Source: Pomphorhynchus laevis
Lineage: Eukaryota; Acanthocephala; Palaeacanthocephala; Echinorhynchida; Pomphorhynchidae
Assembly (NCBI GenBank): GCA_012934845.2
Contig: WNNJ02000600.1
Span: forward strand, 1-64,000
Direction: 5' to 3'
Length of the DNA: 64,000 nucleotides
Below, piece after piece: positions 11,075 through 24,110 of the stretch. The notes beneath the pieces are model-generated. The model was not told where the DNA came from. It ran no database searches and worked only from the letters and a program-made list of their open reading frames with translations. The number at the start of each line of letters is the position of its first letter. Positions within the stretch are counted from its first letter, which is position 1. The position numbers and the translations under genes were made by a program.

Positions 11075-12460
11075 GTCCGGGCGGATTCGACTAGGGCGCA
11101 ACCGGCAGAGAGTAGACGGCGAATGAAAAGGTCGTCAGAATCTGAGTGCCAGGATTCGGTGAGGCAGAAGAGATCGATGGATTGCTTGGTGAATAGGTTG
11201 AGGATAAGATCGGATTTATTGAGAATAGATCTAGTGTTGAGGAGGCCGTGGCGGAAACCGTGTGTGGTGGCGAAAAGTCTAGTGGAGAAGACACATAGGG
11301 GAGATTGATCATCATCGATTTTTTGGACGGGTATGGACAACTTAAAAATTTCCGTCTGTTTCGGATGGAGATAGATGTTTCGCCGTTTTCCTCGCGACTG
11401 CGTTTTTCGATGCGGGCAAAAGGGGTGCGAGCGGGGAAAATTCGAGTGGTTGAAGATGGCATGAGTTTAAATCGTTGAGAGAGGACAGAAGACGCGTGAG
11501 AGCAATGCTTGAAAACAATTTTTAGGAGAGGGGCTGGGAAGGATTAGATTGAGAAGATTTGTTTAGACGGATGAATGCGACAGGAGAAATGTCCTTGAAA
11601 AAGGATGGTTTATCCGCAGGGACAATAGACAAGAGGATTGATCTGAAGGCGGAAACATCGTAGTCTAGACGTGCTTGTGGAGATAAGGAGTTAGAAGGCG
11701 TGATATTAGTGACAATGACGCAACGATCGCGAGAAGCAAAGCGCTTCCGTAAAGGAGGACGACTGAAGTGAGTAGGTGAGATCACGATAGAAGAGCTGGC
11801 AGTTGATGATTTGGAGGGATTTGGTTTGACGACGGGAGACATAGAGGATAATGATAATAAAGAGGGTGGCAAGCGATGTGAGGAAAGGTTAGGAGTGGAA
11901 GGATCGTAAAGGTTGGTGGAGGTGATTTTGATTGATTGATGTAAACTATTGAGAAACGAGACGGGAAGGACGGGACGGGAATGTCGGGGAGTGAAGATGA
12001 AATAGAATAAAAGTGTATATGGTGGCAGGGTCGGTGGGTGGAGAAAGGACATTAGAAACGACGGGGGCAGTTTGAGTTGACGTGTTGGATGTTGATATGT
12101 GCTTATTGGAAAGGTTGCGGACCAGTTCGTTGGAGACTATATTTGTCTTGAGACTCTCTATTTCACTCTTAATCGTATTTATCATCTTAGCCGAACAGTA
12201 GCCACAGTAGAATTCGTTGTCTGCAAGGCAAGATGCCTGGGATTCTGAAGTCCAAATACTTACCCACGTGTGACAATCATTGTATGAGCAATGGACTTGT
12301 TGTTCATATCTATTGGAAACATCTCTAACATCAGTGTTGGACGCGACATGGTTGATAACTTGAGACTTTTGTTTTTTTTGACCCATTTGTATATAGTCGT
12401 TTGATTCGTGAACGTCGGTCGTAAATCGGTTCGTCCCGTATCGGTTTCTTGTTGCTCAGT
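11075..12460 (-). pseudogene. LINE family B copy 1: ORF1 and the start of ORF2
   Basis: ORF1 begins at 12386 (MGQKKQKSQ) with a PHD-like finger: C-x4-C before TWVSIW, then CGYC. It continues in another frame at 11522-12052 (RDRCVIVTNITPSNSL, ADKPSFFKDISPVAFIRL) and ends at about 11345 with GENGETSIS-type residues. ORF2 starts with HGLLNTRSILNKSDL and LFCLTESWHSDSDD of an APE endonuclease, then is cut off near 11085. ORF1 has at least two frame breaks. AAATTTT at 11345-11351 on the minus strand lies at the ORF1/ORF2 frame switch, as in the other copies. The 3' part of the element is absent here. Confidence 0.75.
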
Positions 12461-12560
12461 GCTTTGATTGTATGTATATTAGATTGTATGAAGTTAATTA
12501 TCAAGATAGTTTGAACCAGTTGTGTTTAAGGTCTTAAATTTTTTGTTTGTATTAATTTTA

Positions 12561-12638
12561 GATCTCAAACTTATTTCAATGCTCCTTATCAAACAAAATC
12601 CTTGGTTTGATAAGGAGCTTCAAGAGACATTGAGATCC
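12561..12638. repeat. Fold-back inverted repeat at the 5' junction of a truncated LINE
   Basis: GCTCCTTATCAAAC at 12581-12594 is the exact reverse complement of 12605-12618, with a 10-base spacer. The similarity continues with mismatches outwards to 12561 and 12637 (GATCTCAA and its complement). The right arm is LINE coding sequence (WFDKEL region); the left arm is its inverted copy in the flank. Confidence 0.8.
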
Positions 12639-14575
12639 AAGAAGCAAAAATTCGTAAGGTATAGGAATGGAGAAACTGATTGTAGGTCATTTGAAAAGTG
12701 TCGGAATCATTTCACATATTTCAAGAGACTTAAAAAGCGGCAATTTGAACAAGTACTGATCGGAAAGTCAGCCAACAATCCTAACATATTATTTAAATAT
12801 GCAAATTTCAAAAGTAATGTTCGACCTTCTAGCTCTATCATTTGAAACAATTGACGCACAGATCATTCGATATTGCTACTGCATTTGGTCGTAAATTTTT
12901 CGAATCAGCTACTACTTCTTTTCGTATAGAAATTACTCGTATTAATCCGTCAATTTTTGATATTCTTTACTTGTTCACAGTTCAAGATGTTATGAAAGAG
13001 TTTCGACAACTGAAACCGTCGGGCTCGATTTGCCCAGATCAACTTCCCTCAATATATCTGAAGAATCTTCATGATGTCATTGCTGCGCCTTTTTATAGGA
13101 TATTTATAGCATCATTATATTACGGTATAGTCCCGAATGCATTGAAACGCTATATCATTAAGCCGCTGCTATAGAAAGGTGATCGATCATGTGTAGATAA
13201 CTACCGATCGGTTAGTTTAACCTCTGTATCGTGTCGTGTATTACTTTATCCGATAATCAGTTACTACATAGAATCATATAGGTTACTTTCTACTAATCAG
13301 CACGGATTCCGTAAAAACTGTTTCACAGTAACCAACATTTTATTGGCACAGGAAAGTTGGGGTTCCATAGTGGATGAGGGGTATGCTGTCGATGTCATAT
13401 TTTTTGACTTCTCCAAAGCATTTGATTATGTCCCCTATTATAAGTTTGTTATGAAGATGAGTGCATTAAACATTAATCCAATTATCATTCGTTAGATATG
13501 CAACTTTCTTTCTGATCGCACATACCAAGTCGCCATTCACGGTACCCTTTCCGAGCATATCCAGTTTATGCCGGTGTCCCGCAAGGGTCTGTATTGGGTC
13601 CTCTGCTGTTTTGTATTTTCATCAACGATCTCCCCAGTGTAATAAGTTCGCATTCATTATTATTTGCAGACGATTTAAAAAATTGGAGAGCCATCAAGTC
13701 GGATTATGATCGTAACATTCTTCAATCAGATATTGACACGGTTCTTAAGTGGGCACGTTCTAATGGTCAGTCTGTTAATGCCTCGAAGTGCACTTACATG
13801 CACGTTCGATCACGTAATATTGTTCCAGTGCCGATATATCATCTCGGAGATCGAGTGATTAAATTAGTTTCGAGCTATAAAGATCTTGGCGTATGGATAA
13901 CGGATGATTTCTCCACTCGCTAAAATACTGAGTACATTTGTTCGAAGGCAAATCGTATGGTTGGTTTCCTTCGCCGATCATTCAGCTATGTGATTCCACG
14001 TTCTTTTAGAGTTCTTGCAAACGCTTTTGTACTAGGCCATTTGTTATATGCTTCTCAATGTGCATACCCTCGAACAAGAGATAAGATTATTCGACCTGAG
14101 AAGGTGCTACGTAGGGTAGCAAAGTTTGTACATTCTTTGAGCGAACTTCCTTACGAGGACCGTCTTCGGTCTTTAAATATGCAGTCGTTATGTGATATTT
14201 GTGACTCGCGAGATCTGTGTCTTGTATGGGAGGTGTTTCACAATGAATACCATGTGTTGCGTGAGCTCTTCAACATTCGATCAACTCGAGCTATGCGAGG
14301 TCACTCGTTTTATATTAGTCGTCGATGAATAGTACATTCTAGGACGATTTAATTTGGACAACGAATAATAAATTCATGGAATCGTTTAAGCGATGATATT
14401 GTAAATGCGGCAACTCGTAAGCTCTTTAAACGGCAGATTATTTTAAATTGTTAACTGATTTGTTTTTGTTTTTCTCTTTTTCTTTTTTGACTATCAATTT
14501 GTCAGTAACTCTGAGCTATGCTCGTAACGTTGTCTACATATTTTTTAAATAAATAAATAAATTGGTTACGAACAT
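12594..14575 (+). pseudogene. LINE family A copy 3, 5'-truncated ORF2
   Basis: Very similar to ORF2 at 1440-4379, from PWFDKELQETLRSKKQKF onwards. It keeps the RT motifs DDLKNW, LSVNASK-type residues (here QSVNASK), the C-terminal FKRQIILNC-like end (14410-14450) and the 3' UTR ending in AAATAAATAAAT at 14548-14562. Endonuclease and ORF1 are missing: 5' truncation at the fold-back at 12594. Several stops and frameshifts break it (for example at 12843, 13172, 13920 and 14326). The TAG at 13172 before KGDRS is the same one as in copy 1. Neighbours on both sides are other LINEs. Confidence 0.85.
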
Positions 14576-14681
14576 ACAAAGTGTTCCCGCAAATAAATTT
14601 TTTTGAGAAAATTTATAACTGTTCTAGCAAATTACAATCTAATATACATACACATACATCACAAATTGGATTACAATTGGA

Positions 14682-16185
14682 TTGTTTACAAAACAACTTG
14701 CCAGCGGAACAAAACACATAATGACACGAAAAATATCAAAGCTTAAAGCTAAGAAGTCCAATGTAAACACCGTATCTCTAAACGCAAGCATAATTGATGA
14801 GTGTACATCTGTCCAAGTTCAGTGTTCGAATGATTTGTGTGACACCTGGACCACTATTTGTATGGGCAAGTTAAAAAAGAATTCCGATGATGCTTATTTA
14901 TGTGGCTTTTATGCTGTGAAGGAGCTTAATATTTTGAGAAGACGTTTGGTCGAATTTGAAGAAGCACATAACCAATATCTCAGTCGAACCGTTCTCATGG
15001 ACGATAAAATATCCTCTTCCAAAGCTCAACATCCTCTTAAAAATATAGTTCCTGTGTATGCGCAGGTTGGTGATGATACGACTGCCTGCGTTATTCCCCT
15101 TGATGAGAATACAAACGATCGCAAATTGCAACAAATTGCTGAGAATACAGTCCCTAAAGTATCACAGACTACGAACGATATGACTACATGCGTTGTCATT
15201 GATCGTCCTTATCCCGATCTTTCTTTACATATTGACAACCGAACTCGGACAACTGGAGCTTATGTAGGCAGCGATGGACCTGTAGCATCCCGTATTTGGA
15301 AGTGGGGATATTTGCGTTCTTCCTATTCAACTCCAAATTCAGTGTCAAGACCGTATGACGAAGTCTCGAAATATATTCTGTCTGATGAAGCGATTTCACA
15401 AAGTGATACACCGAAGATGTCGAATGCTCACAATGCGACATTTCGTACTATCTCAAACAAAGATGGTCAGTGCGTTTCCTCGGGCAACGCACACGTCATC
15501 TTGATGTCACCATCAAGTTCTTTAGAGTCTCATGATTCACAGACCCAGACAGACTTATCTAGCTTGCGAAATATTGTTAAAACGGATACTCAAATACCCA
15601 GCTTACGTGTATGTACAGATACACAATCTGCTGTGTCCTGTGATGGTCTTGATAGGGTGATCTCAAATAAGCGTATATATAATAGAGGATGCTCAGTTAT
15701 TCTAGCTAATGTGCCCGAGTCTATCTTCGAGAATGCGCAAGCACGACTGAATGACGACATTCAGAGTTTGAGGTCTATTCTGGCATATGTACTTGGCTCC
15801 TGTGACAATGAGACAGTCCAAAAAATTAAACTTGTCGCTCTTTTTCCGCCTAGGTAAGCGTAATGCTTTAAATAATAAACCCCGACTACTCAAAGCTGTC
15901 TTCCATAACCAACTTCATGCTACCTTAATGTTGCGAAACTCGTTCCGTCTCAAAGGGTCTAATATTCGACTGCTGAAAGATCTTGATGTATCAGAACGAA
16001 AAAAATTATCGAAGGTTAAAGAGGAACTAGCATCTCGTGTTGCTAAAGGAGAAACAAATCTCTATGTGAAAAATTTTCAGATTGTGAAGCGACGCACCCG
16101 GCTGAGTTGGAGCCCACTAGTCATGTCGCCTCGCGTGCATTCTGTAATCGAAACGGGCTCGTCTACTCTGCCTATCAGAGTCTAA
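14682..16185 (+). pseudogene. LINE ORF1 (zinc finger plus RRM-like region), one frameshift
   Basis: Likely start is the ATG at 14721 (MTRKISKLKAKKSN); 14682 is an in-frame alternative. The finger has C-x4-C (VQCSNDLCDTW), but the second pair reads CGFY, so one Cys ligand is lost. The C-terminal block reads ANVPES, IKLVALF, then after a +1/-1 shift near 15840-15850 RLGKRN, KPRLLKAVF, NIRLLKDLD and GETNLYVKNFQIVKRR. AAATTTT at 16071-16077, in frame A_AAT_TTT, precedes the overlap with ORF2. Confidence 0.8.
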
Positions 16186-19080
16186 ATGGTTTAGCGTCCG
16201 GGTTATTAGGATGTGTAAGGGGTGATAGGAATACTCCCAGAGGTATGTTGGGGCATTGTGAAATACTCCATGGTAATGTTCGCAGTCTTATATCGAAGAT
16301 AGATGAACTGAGATATAGAGTTTAGTTAATTCGTACTAAATTACTTGCTATCACAGAATCATGGCTATATGGTGATATTGTTGATAATGAAATCTCCATC
16401 CCTGGTTATCTGGTTTTCCGCAGTGATCGTAAAAGTGGAAGAGGTGGAGGTGTTATTCTTTATGTAAGCAACGATGTGAAAGTAACTATTCTTAGCACTT
16501 CTTTTTCTGATAAAGTCGAAAGTTTGTGGTGTCGGGTAAAATTCATGCATACCGCTCCGCTTGTTCTGGGGGTAGTATATCGTTCACCCTTGGCCGTTAC
16601 AGATAAACTGATTGGGGAAGTAGAACTTTATTCTAAAGGTACCTCCAATGTTTTAATACTTGGTGACTTGAATATGCCTTCGGTTGATTGAAATTCGTAT
16701 ACGGCTTTTCCTACTTGTGACCATGCTTCCTATGACCTTCTGGAGTGTATCATCTATTGTGGTTTAACTCAGCATGTTCAAAATTACACTCGTTTTGCTA
16801 GTGACAGTAGATCTCTATTAGATGTATGTTTATCTTCGAACAGTGAGATTATTAACGCTATCCGTTATGATGCCCCGATCGGTATGTCTGATCATTGCGT
16901 AGTGATCATTAGGTTAAGGTTTCAAGAAGAAACTCGAGGTCCGCGTGAAAATCAAGTGGTTAATGCTTTCAAAACCAACACAGGTGCAATTAAGTCAATA
17001 CTTTCAACAGCTTCCTGGCCAGATCCCGCTGTTGTTGGAGTACACGGCGCGTGGAATTACTTTCAGAGAACCTTAGAGTCGCTGCTTATTTTATTCTCTC
17101 CACTTAGAAGCAGGACACGTCGAAAAGATTCTCCCTGGTTCGATTCTGAGTTACGTTCAGCATTGAGGACTCGTAATTTGATCTTCAATCGCTACAAAGT
17201 TGGGGAGTGTAGTTATGATGTTTTTAAACAGGCAAGAAATTTATTCAATTCATTGAAGAGAAAGAAGCGGTGTGCATTTGAGAATGCATTAGCTAACAAG
17301 TGTAAATACGATTTAAAGGTCCTTTATAAGTACCTATCAAGTAGGGGAGCTGTTGATTCTTCGATTTGTCACTACTATGACATTTCTGCGAATGACCTAT
17401 CTGAAGATTTTGCGGCACACTATTGCACTTCAGTATAGCCCGCAAATGAACATGAAACTTTTTGTGTGGAATATAGTGTGCTGAACACTTACTCTGACAC
17501 GTGTCTTGAGTTGGACCTTGACAATTTGATAACGCCAGCTAAAGTCTATTCCGAATTACGCCGTCTAAAAGCAAATAATTCAAGAGGTTGTGACTTACTA
17601 CCTTCTGTTTATCTGCGCAGATTAGCAGGCTCAATTTGCGTTCCTCTCTGTGCAATTTTTCGCCAGTAAATCTTAGAAGGTAAGTAAATATTAGGAAGTA
17701 AATCTTCCTAATGTGTGGAAGCAGTCAATTGTTCTTCCCTACTTCAAGAAGGGAGATCGCTCTTCCGTCGAGAATTATAGGCCGGTGAGCATTACCTGCA
17801 TTTGCTGTAGAGTGTTGGAGAGGTTTGTGCATCGCTACATGGTTGAGTTTTTTCGTGTAGGAAAAATTTTAGTCCCTAATCAGCACGGATTTCGGGAGGG
17901 TTATTCAACTGTTTCAAATTTGCTTGATGCTCATCTTGATTGGACAGCGAATAAGACACATTATACCGATACAGACATTATATTCTTCGACTTTTCTAAA
18001 GCTTTTGATAGAGTAGATCATGGTCTACTTCTTTAGAAACTTGTCAATATTGGACTCCCAAACATAATAGTTGATTGGATTAGAGAATTTCTTCGTGATC
18101 GTTGCTTTCGAGTACTTGTCGATTGGTCATTGTCTGTGTCTAGAGAATGTCATATTGGAGTACCTCAAGGTTCAGTTTTGGGTCCGCTTTTATTCAGCAT
18201 TTATGTTAACGATTTGCCTGGGTGCATTCGCTCTCGATCATGTTTGTATGCAGATGACTTAAAAATATGGCGGCCCATTCATTCATGTGAGGATGTTGAT
18301 AATTTGCAAACTGACATAGATAATGTGGAGTTGTGAGCGGCGTCAAACAAGCTTGTGATAAATGTTTCGAAATGCAAACACATGCGTATTATTAGTAATG
18401 CTTGCAAGCAACTAACATCAGCTTGTTACACATATAAGAGCTGTATTGTGGAAAGTGTCAATAGTTACAAAGATTTAGGAGTATGGGTTACCTCTAATTT
18501 ATCAACTAAAAAGAACACTGATCAAGCTTGTGCCAACTCCAATAAAATGATAGGTATGATTCGACGCGCGTTTGTTCGCGTTAATCCGACTGCTCTTCGG
18601 CCTCTGATTTTAGCACATGTATTGAGTAGACTTTTATATGCAGCTCCGGTTGTATATTCACGTACTGTGCATGAACATAAGAAATCAGAGAGGGTACTTC
18701 GCAGGGCAACAAAGCTAGCACCAACGTTAGCGTCGCTGCCTTATGAAGACAGACTGAGATCATTAGGACTTGAGACCGTCACATGGACCCGTCGGTACAT
18801 GGATATGTGCCTTGTTTGGCATTTATTCCAACGTCGTCATCACCCTCTTCGGAGAAGGGTTCAACTACGTGGTTCAAATGTTCTTCGCGGTCATTCTTTA
18901 ACTATTCGAAGAAACAGAGTACAGAAATTGGGCGCGATGCAATTTGATAGAAGAATTGTTGAGCTTTGGAACAACCTTGATGCAGACACCGTTGGATGCA
19001 GGTCACTTAATACTTTTAAAAGAAGACTACGAATGGATCAAGCAATGTTTCGTGTTGCATTTCCTTATTTTAATAACTAA
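16078..19080 (+). pseudogene. LINE ORF2 (APE endonuclease plus RT), several stops
   Basis: Endonuclease: HGNVRSLISKIDELRYRV, TESWLYGD, GRGGGVILYV, YRSP, LGDLNMPSVD and MSDHCVV. Linker with [87 protein letters not shown] and YADDLKIW. C-terminus: RRIVELWNNLDADTV and FKRRLR. Breaks include stops at 16322, 16689, 17436, 18034 and 18334 and a disrupted stretch at 17670-17712. The frame is open upstream of the first start-like codon (TTG at 16107) to the AAATTTT site; there is no ATG. Confidence 0.8.
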
Positions 19081-19139
19081 TTAATTTATTTACGAACTTA
19101 TTGTGAGCCAGCTATTTGAGCTAATGCTCGTATGTTGTT

Positions 19140-19440
19140 GAATGTATAATAATGGAGCCGTCGAACACATCAAAACATTGTTTGTCAACAAAATTACCAA
19201 GTCACCGATACAAATCGTGTTCGTCAGTATTTTTAAACTCGCAGGTAGTGTTGAGCCCCGTCACCGTCAATAGAGGATACCACAGTTGCGAAGGATGGAT
19301 CTTCTTGCCCAATATAGACGGCATTACCGCGGGAGGAACGATAACCTCGTTGTCTATATAATAATAATAATCAACCGTGTTTATAAAAACTATTCATTAC
19401 ATCAAATTATCTGCAAGCCTATTGTATTGAATCATATTAA
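19140..19440. other. Spacer, no recognised gene
   Basis: A 69-residue ORF (19152-19361) has no motif I know. A short TAA repeat lies at 19355-19370. This is probably the end of the LINE flank before the next fragment. Confidence 0.4.
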
Positions 19441-20156
19441 TGCATAAGTTCCCAAATAAATCACATAAATATATTAATAACCTGCATCTCGATCCCTTCA
19501 TTCGTGATAAAACTAGGTCTTCAAATATTCTTCTCTGTGATATTCGTCTTGTCAGATATTCTCTAGATTTTAGTTCTTGTAAATCTCTTATCTCCTCCCT
19601 TCTTTTCCCACGTATTGATTACTGTCTTAGCCTTCTCGTTTTCTCTTCAAAGTCATCCCTTAAACCTCTTCAACGCCTCATTAACACTGCGGTGCGCATC
19701 CTTTTTCGACTTCGTAAATTCAATCATATATCTTCCTATTTATCAAAACTTGGATGGCTAAGTATTGAACATCGCGTTCGTTTTCGTCTGCTTTGCCTGA
19801 CTTATCGCCTTCTCCATTGTAATTCTCCTTCTTATCTTTATCTGCCAACTCTAAGTGAATCTCGCTATCTTTCTACTCACCTACGTTCCTGTGATTCTCT
19901 TCTGCTACACGTACCTATTCACTCAACCAACTTCGGCCGTAGATCCCTACATATCGCTGCTCCTCTCCTTTGGAATTCCTTACCTAATCATCTGCGATCA
20001 TCATCCTCACTGCGATTTTTTCAAAAAGCAGCTAAAATCGATGCTACTAAACGATTAACTTTTTTTTATCTGTTTCGCTTTTGTGGGCTTGTAAGCACAC
20101 AGTCTGTGTGCATTTGCCACATTAAAAAAACTTACAACTTTCAACTTAATAAATAA
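19440..20156 (+). pseudogene. LINE family B copy 2, ORF2 C-terminal region
   Basis: An open 238-residue segment from the 3' end of a CR1/L2-like ORF2. Typical tail motifs: SLLFPRIDYCLSLL, SLKPLQRLINTAVRILFRL, FNHISSYLSKLGWL, LTYRLLHCNSPSYL and PLLWNSLPNHLRSS. The RT active site and everything upstream are absent, so this is a 5'-truncated insertion. The 3' end is an A-rich AAATAAATAG near 20150. No function is expected without the RT. Confidence 0.8.
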
Positions 20157-20159
20157 ATA

Positions 20160-22020
20160 GAATCCAATAAAGCCCTTAACAACTGCCTTTTAATTCTTTG
20201 CATATTATTCTTCCAATATTTTGACGGCCACTCAAAAAGGAAATAATAAATCCGGTTTGCAATTTAATTCTAAATTGATACAAAAGCTATGCATTTATAA
20301 AATCCACAAGATGTGATTACGGATCTTAAAAAAGATTTATTTTTACGTAGCAAATGCGTCAGGAAAAGTATATCAACACAAACACGTCTAGATACTTATT
20401 GTCAAAATTCTCGAATGCATAATAAATTTCGATTAACTTATTAATATGTGATATATTCAGTTTCGAAAACTTCGCTCTATAATTCATTCAGGATTCCTTA
20501 CAATTACACTCGTTAGACTTAAAACTCTGAATCATACCAACATAAAGTCATAACATTAATTTCTACAAGCCGTATTACTGCACGTCACGTGCACATCACT
20601 TTTTCAACTACTGTATTATTTTCAGCTACTGTATTTTAGAAACTGTTTTTTTTAATTCATTTAATCATTTATTATATAATAATTATTGATGCAGACTTTG
20701 AACGACTCCGCCATGACCGGTCCCAGACCCGTGCTGAGAAGGGAGAAGGGTTGATGATAGGCCGCATGAAGTGGACAAGGTATTCAGAAGTAGCGGACTG
20801 CATGAAGTGAAAAAAGTATTCAAAAGTAGCGGACCCCGCCACTATACGGAGCAAACGATGAAGAAAAAGAGGATAGGGACTGCACAAAATTTAAGTTTAC
20901 TAATACAATTTCTGATGATCACTGTTGTGTTTAAAAATTGGAATATACCTTTTTTGATTTTGCTTAAATAAGAATTTTGATTGTCCAGCTGTTCATGCAA
21001 AACGATGTCGTTATATTTATTGAATATACTCATTTAAACAGAATATACGTAATTTTAATCATTCTATTTAAACCCCCAATTCACAATGGTTCGAACTTCT
21101 GTTAATATTATTAATGAAAAATGACATTAGAAACTATGTTGAGCTTATGAATGAAGAAAATCATCATGTGACAATACATTCTGATTATTGATCATCCAAT
21201 TGAACCTTGCACTCTATACCGGTTCGATAATGTAGTGATTTTTAAAAATATAAAATGATAAAGATCTATGCACTTCTAAGGATTATACATCAAATCGCAA
21301 TTTATATAACCTCTTTTAAGAAATGAACTAAACCTTCAACCATAATTAAGTTCACGAATGCAGTCAAACAGCATATATATAGTCTCAGGGTCATTTAGAT
21401 AAAGGCCTATATACACGACACAAAATAATCTAACATGGTGAACATAAGCGCAGCATTATTAATGTGAAAATACTGTTCAATCAAGGTCGTAAAGAGAAAA
21501 ATTGAGGTCGATTGATTTAAAAGTGATTCTTATAAATCAAGATCAGGTCTACAGTTTGTGAACGCTAGATAGAAGACTGAAGGGTTTAAATGCTTAGGTA
21601 ATCCCGCATTAATCTCTTGATGAACGGTAACATCAGAGTAAAACATAAACTAGGATAGCTAAGTGATTAGCTTGTGGAGTAACATATATGTGTACACACA
21701 CGTGCTTACCTTAAAAACAATTCGCCAGGTTGGCTCGGATCTGCTAAATGTGAATATATCCATGCGATAAAAAAAAGTAAATTTCGATATATTCACTTAT
21801 GAAGCTGTTAATTATAACTTTATTAATTCACTTAATGGAGATGTTAATATTTTAATTATTGTGTAAGCATACATTGTTTTTAAAAATTGAACAAATCGAG
21901 TAAAGTTAACGTAAAATTTATTATTACAAATTTTCGATCATTACTGCGATCATCATTATTATTATAACATACAAGGCTATAGCCATGCAGCTGTTTTGTC
22001 TCACATGGTAAAACCAATTT
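20160..22020. other. Mostly AT-rich gene-free DNA with a probable RTE tail
   Basis: No credible long gene. At 20690-20880, a GC-richer patch ends in AGCGGACCCCGCCACTATAC followed by an A/G-rich GAAGAAAAAGAG tail, resembling the RTE end at 50236-50274. Inside it a 36 bp unit is repeated in tandem (20763-20798 and 20799-20834). The remainder to 22020 shows nothing I can name. Confidence 0.45.
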
Positions 22021-24110
22021 TATGCCAGCAAAATCTTAATCCGGATACAGGATATTGAAATTAGAATCTGTGCAAATCCATGTAATTAGCGTTTTCTTGA
22101 AATACACTCTATTTGATATGTTGATGATATTCTCTGGAAGTTTGTTCCAAAGCCTCACTGCTCGATGAGAAAGGCGATATAGTCTTTCGAGTTTGCCGTG
22201 ATGCAGGGTCCTCACAGTAAGAGAGTGACCTCGTTTAGTAGTTCGCTGGCTTTGCTGAATACAGTTGACCGGGAATCCGTCAGGCTCGAATAACATATCC
22301 CTAAAACAAAATATCAAGACATACTATACTAGTAAGGACTGAAGGAACTCCTATATTGTGCAATCAGTCCTTATAATACAATTTCCTGATGGAATAGCAC
22401 GATCTCGTCAACCTACGGAGGACATTTTCAAGCTCATTCATCTCACCACGTGTACATGGAAATACTGCAGGGATACAATATTCAATAATAGGACGAATAA
22501 GTGAATTGTATATTATTTTAAGACATGAATCCGATGGATTACAAAAACACCTTCGGACTACATAGCTAGGTTTCCTGGTCGTTTGGATGATTCTGTCCGT
22601 GTTTGGACGACTCTTCAATGACTTATGCACAAGTATTCCCAAATCTCTCGTGAATTGTACCTGCGTAATTGTCTCGGCATTTAATTTATATCTGGAAGGA
22701 AATTTCTTATGTCCTAAATGCATGTGGCAGCACTTTGATATATTTAACATCAGTCCTGTCTCATTACTCTACCTAACAATATTGTCTAAATCTTCCTGGA
22801 GCAGAAAACAGTCATGATACGATTGAATGCACCGCCATAACCTGAGGTCATCTGCAAACTCTAGGATTTTGCATCTCAGCCTTAATAGCATATCCTGAAG
22901 GAAAATGTTGAATAGTAAAGGGCCGAGAACCGTACCTTGAGGCACTCCGGCACAAACATGACGTTGTGAAGAAACACTACTGCCTAGCCTCACTTGATAT
23001 GACCGACCTTTTAAGAACGAACTAATCCAACGAACTACATGGAGATCGATACCGTATTTAGCCAAAACTACTAGCAGAGGATCATGTGGTACTCGGTCAA
23101 ACGCCCGGCTAAAGTCGATAAAAATTACATCGACACCACACCCATTCGCTACTACATCTACCCAATTTTTACGAACCATAATTAAATTACTGAGGCGTGA
23201 TCGACCAGCGCGAAATCTATGTTGAGAAGGGTGCAGAAGTTTAAATCTATCCATATGAGAAGTTATGTATTTATGCACGAACCTTTCAAGGCATTTACAT
23301 ACAACGCTTGTCAGACTTACAGGACGATAATTTGACGGGTCTTCTCTGTTCCCATTTTTGTATATAGGAGTAATGTGAGATCGCTTCCACTGATCAGGGA
23401 TGTATGATGTACATAGAGACATGTTAAACATCTCTGATAATGGGAATGCTAGCAGGTCATGGAGTTTTTGAAGAATAAAAGGATGAATGTCGTCCGGCCC
23501 AGCCGACGTGTAACAAGACAATTTACGCAATTCCCGTGATACCTCTGCTGGAGAAATTAATTGCATATGAGGCACGAATGCCTCAGGAATTTGCGCTGTA
23601 CGAAAATATGTAATTGGAGTGGGACAAATAAGATCAAAGGCCTCTGCCAACATACTCACAACTTCATCACTCTTTAAAGAGTTTATTCCATTTTATTAAA
23701 AGTCCCACTAACTCATCGTCAAACCAAGCAGGCTTGCGTTTAGCAAGGTTTTGTAAGGGTTTCAATGGAGCGACGCAGTCTGTGATATATTTGAGGGAAG
23801 CTGATAACGTATCCCAATCACGGACATGGGTAATGTCACTATTGTGAAGACCCGTTCTAATTGCGACGTACGTATAAATCAATATCCACTTTGTACCAGT
23901 TACGTTTCAGATGTTTAGTTTCAGCAGGGGAGACATTGACAAGAGCACTAGGAGTAAACTTAATGACAAGATGGTAACTAAGACCTACGGGAGGATCATA
24001 TTGAATTTCATTGAACATATAGTAGAGATTTACCAAAAACTAAATCTAGCAAGAATGATCATTAATAAACGCGAATTGCGCGTTTATGTCCTAATAACCA
24101 AACAGCGGGA
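22020..24110 (-). pseudogene. LINE family C (CR1-group) ORF2, 5'-truncated
   Basis: Minus-strand ORF2. The endonuclease end, DPPVGLSYHLVIKF, is near 23980-24010. The linker has KPAWFDDEL. RT at 22769-23659: TSAGPDDIHPFIL, NYRPVSLTSVVCK, QHRFRAGRSRLSNL, VIFIDFSRAFDRVPHD, AGVPQGTVLGPLLF and FADDLRLW. C-terminus (22036-22317): RLSHRAVRLWNKLPENI. The frame is split into at least four pieces: breaks near 22340, 22760, 23662 and 23885. The protein differs clearly from families A and B. The 5' side runs into a Penelope fragment at about 24110. Confidence 0.8.

Larger units (their letters stand above)
14640..19140 (+). mobile_element. CR1-group LINE, family A relative (copy 4), nearly full length
   Basis: Complete two-ORF plan on the plus strand: ORF1 from 14682 or 14721 to 16185, ORF2 to 19080, then a short 3' UTR. 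It is diverged from the copy at 1215-5740 and has about seven breaks in total. It directly follows the 3' end of copy 3. Confidence 0.8.
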
